The notes: a model not told the origin generated them from the sequence alone. A stretch of 64,000 nt of DNA from Sphingobacteriaceae bacterium DW12 (GCA_000783305.1 JROE01000002.1:558001-622000), one strand, 5' to 3'; positions 34,058-43,720 are shown, counted from the first letter of the stretch. Made by a program: numbers and translations.

Positions 34058-36247
34058 CTAATTTCCCAGCTCAGACATAAACTTAATGCGCATCAATTGA
34101 ATATCCTCATAAGTATAGTCTTCCTCTCCCAACTCTTTCAAAGCCTCTTCGATAGCGTCTATCTCCGCCGTTCTAAAATAATCATATACCTCATCCTGAC
34201 GATCTTGATCAATCATTTCATCAACAAAATAACCCAAATTTAATTTCGTACCTGAATTGACGATGGATTCCACCTCCTTTAGTAAATCTTCATAAGAAAT
34301 CCCTTTTGAAGAGGCAATATCATCCAATCCAATCTTACGATCTATATTTTGGATAATAGATACTTTCAGAGCAGACTTGTTGGCCGTACTTTTGATAACC
34401 AAATCCTGTGGACGATCGATACCATGATCTTCAACATATTGCTTAATCAATTCAACAAAGGGAGCTCCGAATTTGACAGCTTTTCCAGACCCTACTCCAT
34501 GGATTTGCCTCATTTCATCCATCGTAATTGGATAGCAGGTACACATTTCATCCAGTGATGGATCCTGGAAGATAACAAATGGAGGTAAAGATTTTTGCTT
34601 GGCAATCTTCTTTCTTAAATCCTTAAGCATCTTCAAAAGTTCGGCATCTAGCGCACTGGCAGCTTGTGTAGGCTCTTCACTACCGTCTTCATCGGCCTTC
34701 TCCATAGGTCTATTCAAGATAAACTTAATTGCATAAGGATTCTCAATATAGCGACGGCCACCTTCGGTCAACATCAATAAACCGTAGTGGTCGATATCTT
34801 TCTTCAAGAAATTGGCTAATTCTGCCTGTCTAATAACGGATTTCCAGTATATTACTCCTTGTTCTTTTCCTTTACCAAACAAAGGATGTTCATCATGTTT
34901 ATAAGCCGCCACAGGTTGATTGGTCTGTCCCATCAAGACATTTATGATGTGTTGATCGTCAAACTTTCCCCCTTGTTCTTGAATAAATTTCAAAATCATA
35001 ATCAATGACTCCTCGGCGTCAAAGTAAGTCTTTTTTGTACGACAATTGTCGCACATACTATTACACCCCGCTTCGTCAAAATTTTCTCCGAAATAATGCA
35101 AGATTTGCTTTCTTCGACATACCGCTGATTCGGAGTAATCGATAACCTCTTTTAATATTTGTGTACCGATTTCACGCTCCGAAACTGGCTTATCTTTCAT
35201 GAACTTGGTCAGTTTCTCAATATCTTTTTCTGAATAAAAGGTCACACATACGCCTTCCCCTCCGTCGCGTCCAGCACGTCCTGTCTCTTGGTAATACCCT
35301 TCCATGGATTTAGGGATGTCATGATGAATAACGTAGCGCACGTCTGGCTTATCAATTCCCATCCCAAAAGCAATGGTAGCAACAATTACCTCGACATCTT
35401 CCATCAAGAATTTATCTTGTGTATCAGCCCTTGTCTTTGCATCCAAGCCAGCATGGTAAGGTAGTGCTTTAATACCATTGATGTTAAGTACCTCCGCAAT
35501 TTCTTCTACTTTTTTGCGACTCAAACAATATATAATCCCCGTCTTTCCAGTGTTATTCTTGATAAAACGAACTATTTCCTTTACGACATTACGCTTCGGG
35601 CGCACTTCATAAAAGAGATTAGTTCGGTTGAAGGAAGATTTGAACAGAGTTGCATCGTTCATCTGTAAATTTTTACGGATATCCGACTGCACTTTGGGTG
35701 TTGCTGTAGCCGTCAGAGCAATTATGGAAATACCTTCTCCTATACCATTGATAATCTGTCTTATTTTGCGGTACTCCGGCCTAAAATCGTGTCCCCATTC
35801 TGAAATACAATGCGCTTCGTCAACAGCAACGAAAGAAACGACAATATGCTTTAGGAATTCGATATTCTCTTCCTTGGATAAAGATTCTGGTGCGACATAC
35901 AATAATTTAGTTTTGCCTTCGACCACATCCTGTTTGACTTTTGTGATTTCTCCTTTATTAAGAGACGAATTTAAAAAATGTGCTATACTATCGCTTCCGC
36001 CGAACGCTCGCAACTGATCGACTTGATTTTTCATCAGCGCAATAAGCGGTGATATCACGATAGCCGTCCCCTCACTCATAAGTGCGGGCAATTGATAACA
36101 AATGGACTTCCCCCCTCCTGTGGGCATAATTACAAAAGTGTCTTTTTTATTAAGCACGTTAGTAATGATGGCCTCCTGATCTCCTTTGAACGTGTCAAAA
36201 CCAAAAAAATCCTGAAGATTATCAAATAATGATTTTTCTATTTCCAT
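34058..36247 (-). CDS. recQ: ATP-dependent DNA helicase RecQ
   Basis: 729 aa, slightly longer than E. coli RecQ. 3'-5' helicase of recombination and fork repair. Walker A GGGKS (44-48), DEAH box (143-146) in AVDEAHCISEWGHDFR, helicase-C with GRAGRDG, zinc-site cysteines (CRRKQ... then CNSMCDNC), winged-helix RQC, and an HRDC-like domain in the C-terminal third (FQDPSLDEM...). The extra C-terminal ~110 residues are acidic and contain LEELGEEDYTYEDI-like sequence, common in Bacteroidota RecQ. Co-oriented with kdsA. Confidence 0.96.
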   Translation of the reverse strand: MEIEKSLFDNLQDFFGFDTFKGDQEAIITNVLNKKDTFVIMPTGGGKSICYQLPALMSEGTAIVISPLIALMKNQVDQLRAFGGSDSIAHFLNSSLNKGEITKVKQDVVEGKTKLLYVAPESLSKEENIEFLKHIVVSFVAVDEAHCISEWGHDFRPEYRKIRQIINGIGEGISIIALTATATPKVQSDIRKNLQMNDATLFKSSFNRTNLFYEVRPKRNVVKEIVRFIKNNTGKTGIIYCLSRKKVEEIAEVLNINGIKALPYHAGLDAKTRADTQDKFLMEDVEVIVATIAFGMGIDKPDVRYVIHHDIPKSMEGYYQETGRAGRDGGEGVCVTFYSEKDIEKLTKFMKDKPVSEREIGTQILKEVIDYSESAVCRRKQILHYFGENFDEAGCNSMCDNCRTKKTYFDAEESLIMILKFIQEQGGKFDDQHIINVLMGQTNQPVAAYKHDEHPLFGKGKEQGVIYWKSVIRQAELANFLKKDIDHYGLLMLTEGGRRYIENPYAIKFILNRPMEKADEDGSEEPTQAASALDAELLKMLKDLRKKIAKQKSLPPFVIFQDPSLDEMCTCYPITMDEMRQIHGVGSGKAVKFGAPFVELIKQYVEDHGIDRPQDLVIKSTANKSALKVSIIQNIDRKIGLDDIASSKGISYEDLLKEVESIVNSGTKLNLGYFVDEMIDQDRQDEVYDYFRTAEIDAIEEALKELGEEDYTYEDIQLMRIKFMSELGN

Positions 36248-36305
36248 TTATTAGGGAATAAAATATAAGATGGACTACAACCTTTTTTTAAGTTAAATAA
36301 TAACT

Positions 36306-36313
36306 TATTTTTG
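36306..36313 (+). promoter_or_regulatory. TAnnTTTG -7 element for kdsD
   Basis: TATTTTTG, 36 nt before the GTG at 36350. It overlaps the alternative TTG start at 36311, which argues against that start. Confidence 0.45.
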
Positions 36314-36349
36314 TATAATAATGAACATATAAAAATAGACATAATTTTT

Positions 36350-37315
36350 GTGAAAAACAATACTGAAATTAAAAACATAGCGGTCCAAGCTATCGAACTT
36401 GAAGCACAATCGGTACAGAATCTAATAGGCCGTATCAATGATGATTTTGTGAATGTTATTCATGAAATATTAACCCTCAAAGGACGAGTAATCGTCACTG
36501 GAATTGGAAAAAGCGCCATTATTGCCCAGAAAATAGTGGCTACACTCAATTCAACCGGCACCCCATCCATCTTCCTGCATGCAGCAGATGCGATACACGG
36601 TGATTTGGGAATTGTTCAACAAAATGACCTCATCATCGCCATCTCCAAAAGTGGTAATACGCCCGAGATTAAAGTGCTTGTCCCATTCTTAAAACAATCT
36701 GAAAACAAATTAGTGGCTATTGTCGGAAACACCACATCCTTCCTTGCACAACATGCTGACTATATCCTAGACACCACGGTTGAGCGAGAGGCTTGCCCCA
36801 ATAACTTGGCTCCAACATCCAGCACTACTGCACAATTGGTAATGGGCGATGCGCTCGCAGTAGTATTACAGGAATGTCGAGAATTCTCGGACCGTGACTT
36901 TGCAAAATATCACCCTGGGGGTGCATTAGGCAAGCAACTGTATCTAAAAGTAGGCGATCTTTCTGAACTGAACGGTAGACCTGCGGTAGGCGCTGATACA
37001 CCAGTAAGGCAAATCATCATTGCAATAACGCAAGACAGGCTGGGCGCAACAGCAGTCATCGAGCAAGAACACATCATAGGAATCATAACCGATGGAGATA
37101 TCAGAAGGATGTTAGAGTCATATGACGACCTATCTCACATTACAGCTAAAGACATCATGGGGAAAAACCCAAAATCCATTGACAAACTGGAACTCGCGGT
37201 GAATGCTTTATCGATTATGCGTACGCATAACATCACCCAACTGCTGGTGACCAACGAGGACAAATATGTAGGAATAATACATATACAAGATTTGCTAAAA
37301 GAAGGAATTATTTAA
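36350..37315 (+). CDS. kdsD: Arabinose-5-phosphate isomerase (KpsF/GutQ family)
   Basis: 321 aa from the GTG at 36350, the usual length; a TTG at 36311 is possible but overlaps the -7 promoter element. It converts ribulose-5-P to arabinose-5-P, the substrate of KdsA. SIS domain about 30-175 with VTGIGKSAIIAQK, the catalytic-region HAADAIHGDLG, AISKSGNTPE, and EREACPNNLAPTSST; two CBS domains follow (about 205-260 and 270-320). Divergent from recQ-kdsA across a 102-bp region, so both KDO enzymes could share control. Confidence 0.95.
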   Translation: MKNNTEIKNIAVQAIELEAQSVQNLIGRINDDFVNVIHEILTLKGRVIVTGIGKSAIIAQKIVATLNSTGTPSIFLHAADAIHGDLGIVQQNDLIIAISKSGNTPEIKVLVPFLKQSENKLVAIVGNTTSFLAQHADYILDTTVEREACPNNLAPTSSTTAQLVMGDALAVVLQECREFSDRDFAKYHPGGALGKQLYLKVGDLSELNGRPAVGADTPVRQIIIAITQDRLGATAVIEQEHIIGIITDGDIRRMLESYDDLSHITAKDIMGKNPKSIDKLELAVNALSIMRTHNITQLLVTNEDKYVGIIHIQDLLKEGII

Positions 37316-37497
37316 GGATAGAACGGGCCAAAGTTTCGCTTTTTCAGCTCCTGATTTGTTGATATTTACGCTGTGCAGGTACTACTAAAATACAGTCAGC
37401 AGCTACACAAAACAAATTTAAGACATAGATACACCCACTTTTCGTAATATTATTGTTAGAAACAGACCCTATCCCCTATTTTTAAGGATAGATGAGT

Positions 37498-37505
37498 TAA
37501 ATTTG
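37498..37505 (+). promoter_or_regulatory. TAnnTTTG -7 element for the DUF1573 gene
   Basis: TAAATTTG, 46 nt upstream of the ATG at 37552. -33 not recognisable. Confidence 0.4.
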
Positions 37506-37551
37506 GTACATAGATTGATAATTAAGAATACACAACTAAAACAATTGAAAT

Positions 37552-37926
37552 ATGAAAAATTTCTTCGCCATGATAGCAGTCGTGATTGCATTTGTTGGAT
37601 TTACCTCAATGCAAACAGGTAAGGGTGAGTTTAAATTCGAAAAAGAGACTCATGATTTTGGAAGTATCCCTGTAGGGAAACCCGTATCCTATGAATTTAA
37701 GTTTACGAATGGAGGTTCAGAACCTGTTATTATCTCAGATGTAAAACCAGCATGTGGTTGTTCTGTTGCGGAGTTCACAAAAACACCGATTAAACCAGGA
37801 GAATCAGGTGTTGTAAAAGTGACTTACAATGCTGCTTCAAAAGGACCTTTTACAAAAAGCTTTACAGTGACTTCCAACACAAAGACACCTGTCAAAACAC
37901 TTTATATCAAAGGAATAGTGGAATAA
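37552..37926 (+). CDS. DUF1573 domain protein, exported
   Basis: 124 aa with a short Sec leader (to about residue 22). One DUF1573 Ig-like domain: HDFGSIPVGKPVSYEFKFTN (about 34-53), then the hallmark CGCS (residues 69-72, in KPACGCSVAEF), and a closing strand TLYIKGIVE. The family is abundant in Bacteroidota, periplasmic, of unknown function, possibly an assembly or docking module. Monocistronic with a long terminator. Confidence 0.92.
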   Translation: MKNFFAMIAVVIAFVGFTSMQTGKGEFKFEKETHDFGSIPVGKPVSYEFKFTNGGSEPVIISDVKPACGCSVAEFTKTPIKPGESGVVKVTYNAASKGPFTKSFTVTSNTKTPVKTLYIKGIVE

Positions 37927-37937
37927 TAAAAAATAAA

Positions 37938-37982
37938 AATAACGCAAAAAGGCACCTAATTAAGGTGCCTTTTTGCGTTATT
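37938..37982. terminator. 20-bp perfect hairpin terminator after the DUF1573 gene
   Basis: Stem 37938-37957 with 37963-37982, 5-nt loop. A T-run sits inside the 3' arm. Confidence 0.85.
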
Positions 37983-38027
37983 CCCCACTATCTTCATGTC
38001 AGGAATCTATAGTATCACATATAAAAA

Positions 38028-38051
38028 TTGATATATTGATTGATATATTGA
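38028..38051 (+). repeat. Two tandem copies of the 12-mer TTGATATATTGA
   Basis: Exact tandem direct repeat, 38028-38039 and 38040-38051, in the gap before the aminotransferase gene; each copy is AT-rich and partly palindromic. No known function. Confidence 0.7.
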
Positions 38052-38115
38052 TTAACCTATCTTGACCATCTATATCTAAATATGGAATACTAATCACTAA
38101 ACAGCAAAAAATTTG

Positions 38116-38123
38116 TAGATTTG
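38116..38123 (+). promoter_or_regulatory. TAnnTTTG -7 element for the aminotransferase gene
   Basis: TAGATTTG, 27 nt before the ATG at 38151. No clear -33 element at the expected distance. Confidence 0.45.
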
Positions 38124-38150
38124 ACCATCAAATTTTAGAATAGCTTTACT

Positions 38151-39350
38151 ATGCCAGTAATTTCACAGAAAGGCATCCATATGCCCGCGTCACCAATTCG
38201 CAAACTCACTCCATTTGCAGATAAGGCAAAAAAAGAAGGGAAGAAAATCTATCATCTTAACATTGGTCAGCCAGATATAGAGACTCCACAAATCATGCTC
38301 GATGCAATCAAAAACATCGATTTCAAAGTATGGGCCTACACTCCATCGGAAGGAACTGCAACTTATCGAAATAAACTAGCGGAATATTACAACAAGTTGA
38401 ACTATAATATTTCGGCTTCGGATATCCTAGTGACCAATGGTGGCTCTGAAGCGATTACGATTGCTATGCAGGCTTGTCTGAATCCCGGAGAAGAAATCAT
38501 TATCCCGGAACCTTTTTATGCGAATTACAATGGATTTGCCAATTCCTCAGATATTGTTGTTACCCCTATCATGTCATATATTGACAACGGATTTGCCCTT
38601 CCCCCCATTGCAGAGTTTGAAAAGCTGGTTACAGAAAAAACAAAGGCGATTGCCATATGTAATCCCAATAATCCGACAGGCTACCTTTACTCTCGACAAG
38701 AACTGGAGGCATTGAAAGCACTATGCTTGAAATATGACCTATTTCTTTTTTCGGATGAGGCCTATCGCGAATTTTGTTATGACGGAAAAGAATTCATCTC
38801 TCCCATGCACTTAGAAGGCTTGGAACAACATGTCGTTGTATTCGATACTGTATCCAAACGTTACTCTGCCTGCGGAGCACGTTTAGGTTGTTTACTGACT
38901 AAAAATAAAGAACTCTATAATGTGGCCTTGAAATTTGCGCAGGCGCGTTTGAGCCCACCTGCAGTAGCTCAAATCGCAGCAACTGCGGCCGTGGATACAC
39001 CAGATAGTTATTTTGAAGCAGTTTCCAAAGAATATACCGCACGTCGTGACACCTTGGTGAGCGGTTTAAACAAAATAAGCGGTGTATACTGTCCCAATCC
39101 AGGAGGGGCTTTTTATGTGGTAGCCAAATTACCCATCGACAATGCTGATAAGTTTTGCCAGTGGATGTTAGAATCATTCTCCTATGAAAATCAAACGGTA
39201 ATGTTGGCACCGGCAACAGGCTTCTATAGTACACCAGGGGCAGGTATCAATGAAGTACGCATGGCATATGTGCTGAATCAGTCCGATTTAAAAAGTGCAA
39301 TACGCTGTTTGGAAGAAGCATTGTCTCAATATCCTGATAGAACTACCTAA
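38151..39350 (+). CDS. Class I/II PLP-dependent aminotransferase (aspartate-aminotransferase-like)
   Basis: 399 aa, cytosolic. Fold type I with LNIGQPDIETP near the N-terminus, VTNGGSEAI (cofactor phosphate region), the CNPNNPTG motif, SDEAYREFCYDG, the PLP-Lys in DTVSKRYSACGARLG (about Lys236), and the C-terminal substrate Arg in NEVRMAYV. It transfers amino groups between an amino acid and a 2-oxo acid; the substrate may be aspartate, alanine or aromatic amino acids and cannot be fixed from sequence. Monocistronic with an intrinsic terminator. Confidence 0.93.
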   Translation: MPVISQKGIHMPASPIRKLTPFADKAKKEGKKIYHLNIGQPDIETPQIMLDAIKNIDFKVWAYTPSEGTATYRNKLAEYYNKLNYNISASDILVTNGGSEAITIAMQACLNPGEEIIIPEPFYANYNGFANSSDIVVTPIMSYIDNGFALPPIAEFEKLVTEKTKAIAICNPNNPTGYLYSRQELEALKALCLKYDLFLFSDEAYREFCYDGKEFISPMHLEGLEQHVVVFDTVSKRYSACGARLGCLLTKNKELYNVALKFAQARLSPPAVAQIAATAAVDTPDSYFEAVSKEYTARRDTLVSGLNKISGVYCPNPGGAFYVVAKLPIDNADKFCQWMLESFSYENQTVMLAPATGFYSTPGAGINEVRMAYVLNQSDLKSAIRCLEEALSQYPDRTT

Positions 39351-39375
39351 AGCTGAATTAGAATAGAAACTATTT

Positions 39376-39410
39376 AATCCTGTGATTTTATCCATCACGG
39401 GATTTTTTTA
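39376..39410 (+). terminator. Intrinsic terminator after the aminotransferase gene
   Basis: 11-bp stem (39376-39386 with 39394-39404, one T-G pair), 7-nt loop, followed by a T run. Confidence 0.85.
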
Positions 39411-39633
39411 TTTAAACAAACCAATTTGTTAGAATCGACACTCTTCATCCCCTACAATTTCCAGCGCAGACAGAAAAGAAAAAAACACTTCGAGAAAAAA
39501 ACACAACAAACTCAAAATCAAAATAATACAAGATTAAAAATATCTATTTGCATACGTACGCTGAACTCACGATAAAACAATTCGCAGGTTAATACGTTAT
39601 ATTTTGTAGTTGTAACGATTTAAATTAGATAGT

Positions 39634-39927
39634 ATGGATAAATTGAAGAAATTTGAGTTGATGGAAAAAATTGTACGCGAGCTAGATGGTGTACGCAACA
39701 GTCAACAAGCTGTATTAGAGAAAATCGGCAAAATTGAAGTTGATAATATAGAACTTGGGGATAAAAATTTGGAGAAGATACTTCCTGAAATCTACCAACG
39801 AACCGCAGATAATTCGGACGCTATTCGCGATCTTTTAACTTCATTTCAAGAAAAAACGGACGAGTTTGGAGAGCAGAACAACGTGGAAAAACTAAAAGAA
39901 CAGCAACAAATCAATAGTCTTAAATAG
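39634..39927 (+). CDS. Small acidic coiled-coil protein
   Basis: 97 aa, no leader. Lys/Glu-rich heptad-like pattern through most of its length (LMEKIVREL...VLEKIGKI...LEKILPEI) points to a helical coiled coil. I do not recognise a family. Monocistronic. It shares a long hairpin with the convergent cmk gene. Confidence 0.6.
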   Translation: MDKLKKFELMEKIVRELDGVRNSQQAVLEKIGKIEVDNIELGDKNLEKILPEIYQRTADNSDAIRDLLTSFQEKTDEFGEQNNVEKLKEQQQINSLK

Positions 39928-39947
39928 ACTACGCTTTTAACACTTAT

Positions 39948-39992
39948 GAATACAAGATGGGCTGTACATAATGTACAGCCCATCTTGTATTC
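39948..39992. terminator. 22-bp perfect palindrome between convergent genes
   Basis: Arms 39948-39969 and 39971-39992, centred on 39970. It lies between the coiled-coil gene stop (39927) and the cmk stop (40012). Confidence 0.8.
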
Positions 39993-40011
39993 CATACTTT
40001 TGGGCGAAAAA

Positions 40012-40707
40012 TTAGATAGTGCTTCTTGAAGCTTTTCTTTGTTCGTATTCTTTGATTACAAAAGCAAGCTGCTCCTCCTGATTCATATCTGAATTATCCA
40101 ATACAATCGCATCTTCCGCTTGACGTAGTGGACTCTCAGCGCGTGTGCTGTCAATATGATCACGGTGGGCCAGATTCTCGATTACTTCCGCCATGGTTAC
40201 CTGCTCACCTTTTGCACTCAATTCAAGATATCGGCGTTCGGCACGTACAGATGGATCCGCTGTCATGAAAATCTTCAAATCTGCATCCGGAAATACAGTT
40301 GTTCCAATATCTCGTCCGTCCATAATAATGTTCCGTCGTTTGCCTAGCTTTTGCTGCTGCGCCACCATTGCACTACGCACCGTTTTCAAGGCACTCACTT
40401 CACTCACCATATCGGAGATATACATCTGCCTAATTTCATCCGAGATATCTTCGTTATTGAGATGAATTTCAGTTTTTTCGGTATTGGGTATAAAATCAAT
40501 GTGAATATCTACCAATGCCTGTTCTATGGCGGCATCGTCTTCTAAGCCGATTTGGTTTTTTAAAAAATACAACGTTACCGCTCGGTACATGGCTCCGCTA
40601 TCAATAAAAACAAATTTTAAGCGTTTGGCTAACGCTTTTGCTAAGGTGCTTTTTCCACAAGAGGAGAATCCATCAATAGCAATAATAAAATTATGGCGAC
40701 CGGTCAT
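40012..40707 (-). CDS. cmk: Cytidylate kinase
   Basis: 231 aa. Phosphorylates CMP/dCMP to the diphosphates. P-loop GFSSCGKST in IDGFSSCGKSTLAKALA near the N-terminus, the DSGAMYRAVT NMP-binding block, MDGRDIGTTVFPDADLKIF, and the lid-region RAERRYLEL, all typical of bacterial CMP kinases (225-230 aa). Three bases after the upstream 137-aa gene, so co-translated. Convergent hairpin terminator. Confidence 0.97.
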   Translation of the reverse strand: MTGRHNFIIAIDGFSSCGKSTLAKALAKRLKFVFIDSGAMYRAVTLYFLKNQIGLEDDAAIEQALVDIHIDFIPNTEKTEIHLNNEDISDEIRQMYISDMVSEVSALKTVRSAMVAQQQKLGKRRNIIMDGRDIGTTVFPDADLKIFMTADPSVRAERRYLELSAKGEQVTMAEVIENLAHRDHIDSTRAESPLRQAEDAIVLDNSDMNQEEQLAFVIKEYEQRKASRSTI

Positions 40708-40710
40708 TGT

Positions 40711-41124
40711 TTAAACGTTCCCTCCTATTATTACACCTGGCTTATTTACAAAAGGTACTTTGGAAAGGTTTGAGTCTACAATGCTTTCGGGTAAAAAAAT
40801 ATACTTTTTATCATATATCACCCCATCTATGTAATAACTCACCCAATACTCATTTGTCAATCCGAAGACCTCTTTATCAATCGCTTCAATCTTTGCAAAG
40901 GACAGGGGGGCCACTTCGCCAACAAAATGTCTTAAAGTAGTAGTCTTTACATCCCGTCCATCTTTTATCCCGTATCCCTTGGAGCTGACCAATACATTAC
41001 TTAATGGGACAGCCTTCTCATTTATCAGATACACTTTCCAATCCTGTGATATTGGGGTATCTCCTTCTAAGACTACTGAAATCAATATGTCTTCAACAAT
41101 ATTATCTGGGAGGTCTTTTTTCAT
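40711..41124 (-). CDS. Conserved hypothetical protein co-transcribed with cmk
   Basis: 137 aa, no leader, no membrane segment. It has a beta-rich look: WKVYLINEKAVPLSNVLVSSKGYG and WVSYYIDGVIYDKKYIFLP, with an SFAKIEAIDKEVFGL segment. I do not recognise the family, though the length and pattern suggest a compact conserved Bacteroidota domain. It ends three bases before cmk, making an operon with nucleotide metabolism. Confidence 0.72.
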   Translation of the reverse strand: MKKDLPDNIVEDILISVVLEGDTPISQDWKVYLINEKAVPLSNVLVSSKGYGIKDGRDVKTTTLRHFVGEVAPLSFAKIEAIDKEVFGLTNEYWVSYYIDGVIYDKKYIFLPESIVDSNLSKVPFVNKPGVIIGGNV

Positions 41125-41232
41125 CAGAATATTATTTTTTAAACGTTAATGGGAGGCTAAGAACAGATGTCTATATATGAAGAATTCACCAACTAGCAAA
41201 TCACATTTTTCATTGTTTTTAGACATTCTGTC

Positions 41233-43620
41233 CTATTTTTTTGTTACTGTTTTTTTCGCCTTTGCAGTTGTAGCCTTTTTGGGAGCAGCTTTCTTAGTGC
41301 CTGCTTTGGCAGCCTTACCCTTCGGGGCATCTGCCTCAGCCCATTTCAACACATCCTCATAAGTAATGGATTCTACAGCAGTGCCTTTGGGTATCTTAAG
41401 ATTTTGCTTTCCGAAACGCACAAAAGGTCCCCATCTGCCATTTTCAATTTTTGCTTCCGGATTTTCGTCAAATATTCGAATCACCTTCTCTTTATCCTTT
41501 TGACGCTTATCTTTTATAATCTCAACAGCTTCCGATTCAGTCACATCGTGTGGATCTTTCCCTTTAGGCAAGGAATAGAACGCACCGTCATGACGAATAT
41601 ATGGTCCAAATCGCCCTATCGCCACCGTCATATCTTTTTCTTCATATTCACCTACTTTTTTGGGTAACTTGAACAGCTCCAAAGCATCTTCAAAAGTAAT
41701 GGTTTCAATCATTTGCCCCTTTCGCAAAGATGCAAAGCGGGGCTTTTCCTCATCATCGGCACTGCCGATCTGGACTAATGGTCCGAACCGACCGACACGC
41801 ACAGTCACGGGTTTACCTGTTTCAGGGTCGACTCCAAGTTCGCGCTCGTGTGTTGCACGTTCTGCATTTTCCAATGTGTCCTGCACCTCACTATGAAACG
41901 GAACATAAAATGTCTTCATCATTTCGGTCCATTCGGTCAATCCTTGCGCGATATCATCAAATTCCTTCTCTACTTTTGCTGTGAAGTGATAATCCACGAT
42001 TCCCTTGAAATGTTCGACCAAAAAATCATTTACCAACACACCAATATCCGTCGGAAACATTTTAGACTTTTCGGCTCCCGTTACTTCTGTTTTGGTAACC
42101 GTACTCACCTCACCATGTTCCAATGTCAAAAATTGATAGCTCCGAACTCTTCCATCACGATCTTCCTTCACGACATATCCTCTATTTTGGATTGTAGAAA
42201 TCGTTGGTGCATAGGTAGATGGTCGTCCTATACCCAATTCTTCTAATTTTTTAACCAATGATGCTTCAGTATAGCGTGCCGGCGGTCTTGAAAACCGTTG
42301 AATGGCATTCATCGTCCTCAATTGCAATTGCTGTCCATTCTCTAAAGGGGGGAGCAATGCGTTTGAAGCGTCATCATCCAGGCTAACATCATTATCATCG
42401 TCAATAGACTCCATATATACCTTTAAAAAGCCATCGAATTTCATCACCTCGCCTGAAGCCACTAGCAATTCCTGTCGCGTGGACACTGAAATCTTGCCAG
42501 TTGTTTTTTCAAACTCTGCCTCACTCATTTGAGAAGCAATGGCACGCTTCCAAATTAATTCATACAGTCTAGTTTCGGAAGAATCGCCATCGATAGTATG
42601 TTCCGAAAAATAAGTCGGACGGATAGCTTCGTGAGCCTCCTGAGCGCCTGCCGCTTTGGTCTTATACTTTCTTAACTTATGATATTTAGCACCATAAGCT
42701 TGTGTAATTTCAGTCTCCGCTGCTTGTATGGCCGTATCACTTAGGTTTACCGAATCGGTACGCATATAAGTAATCCGTCCAGCTTCATAGAGCCGTTGGG
42801 CCACCTGCATAGTTCTTGCTACTGAAAAGCCTAGCTTACGACTGGCCTCCTGCTGTAACGTTGAAGTTGTAAAGGGCGCCGAAGGACTTCGTTTGGTAGG
42901 ACGTTTATCTAAGGAAGCTACAGAAAACGAAGCGCTAATACAGTCCTTTAAAAAATTTTCTGCATCGACCTCTTGTTCAAAACGCTGAGGTAATTCAGCC
43001 TTAAACTGCTCCTTTCCTTTTCCAGTCGCAAAAATTGCAACAATTTTAAAAGATGCCTCGGCCTCAAATTTATTGATATCGCGTTCTCTCTCCACAATCA
43101 ACCTTACAGCAACAGACTGTACACGCCCAGCAGAAAGAGATGGTTTTACCTTGCGCCACAATACGGGCGACAATTCAAAACCTACCAAACGATCTAATAC
43201 ACGGCGCGCTTGCTGAGCATTGACTAGATTATAATCTATGGAACGGGGTGTTTCAATAGCCTTTAGTATAGCTGGCTTGGTAATTTCATGAAAAACAATC
43301 CGTTTCGTATTCTGTTCTTTTAATCCTAAAGTTTCATATAGATGCCAAGATATAGCTTCCCCCTCACGGTCCTCATCGGACGCTAACCACACCATCTCTG
43401 CTTCTTTTGCTAATTTCTTCAACTCACTGACAACCGCCTTTTTATCTGAAGGCACCTCATACTTTTGTTTGAAATTATCTTCGGTATCAATCGCGTCATC
43501 TGTCTTCACCAAATCCCGGATATGCCCATAACTGGACTTTACCAGAAAGTCTTTACCCAAATAACCTTCAATTGTTTTTGCCTTTGCAGGCGACTCTACT
43601 ATGAGCAAATTTTTAGCCAT
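41233..43620 (-). CDS. topA: DNA topoisomerase I
   Basis: 795 aa. Relaxes negative supercoils by single-strand passage. TOPRIM LLIVESPAKAKTIEGYL (5-21, with Glu9) and the acidic SDEDREGEAISWHLYE (81-96); active-site Tyr285 in GRITYMRTDSVNLS. The C-terminal part has repeated GRFGPLV/GRFGPYI/GRWGPFV blocks (about residues 605-760) rather than Zn-finger cysteines, then a Lys/Ala-rich tail (about 765-795). The tail resembles basic DNA-binding extensions. Monocistronic. Confidence 0.97.
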   Translation of the reverse strand: MAKNLLIVESPAKAKTIEGYLGKDFLVKSSYGHIRDLVKTDDAIDTEDNFKQKYEVPSDKKAVVSELKKLAKEAEMVWLASDEDREGEAISWHLYETLGLKEQNTKRIVFHEITKPAILKAIETPRSIDYNLVNAQQARRVLDRLVGFELSPVLWRKVKPSLSAGRVQSVAVRLIVERERDINKFEAEASFKIVAIFATGKGKEQFKAELPQRFEQEVDAENFLKDCISASFSVASLDKRPTKRSPSAPFTTSTLQQEASRKLGFSVARTMQVAQRLYEAGRITYMRTDSVNLSDTAIQAAETEITQAYGAKYHKLRKYKTKAAGAQEAHEAIRPTYFSEHTIDGDSSETRLYELIWKRAIASQMSEAEFEKTTGKISVSTRQELLVASGEVMKFDGFLKVYMESIDDDNDVSLDDDASNALLPPLENGQQLQLRTMNAIQRFSRPPARYTEASLVKKLEELGIGRPSTYAPTISTIQNRGYVVKEDRDGRVRSYQFLTLEHGEVSTVTKTEVTGAEKSKMFPTDIGVLVNDFLVEHFKGIVDYHFTAKVEKEFDDIAQGLTEWTEMMKTFYVPFHSEVQDTLENAERATHERELGVDPETGKPVTVRVGRFGPLVQIGSADDEEKPRFASLRKGQMIETITFEDALELFKLPKKVGEYEEKDMTVAIGRFGPYIRHDGAFYSLPKGKDPHDVTESEAVEIIKDKRQKDKEKVIRIFDENPEAKIENGRWGPFVRFGKQNLKIPKGTAVESITYEDVLKWAEADAPKGKAAKAGTKKAAPKKATTAKAKKTVTKK

Positions 43621-43720
43621 CTATAATTTATTGATTTCTGCAAATAAAAGTATTTCTTTAAGAACTGACAACTGTTCTCGATATTATATTAGAGCAAACT
43701 TATAAAAAAATATGATTCTA

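Noticed and set aside
36311..36349. TTG at 36311 as start of kdsD
   Set aside because: Overlaps the TATTTTTG -7 element; the GTG at 36350 gives the usual 321-aa length.
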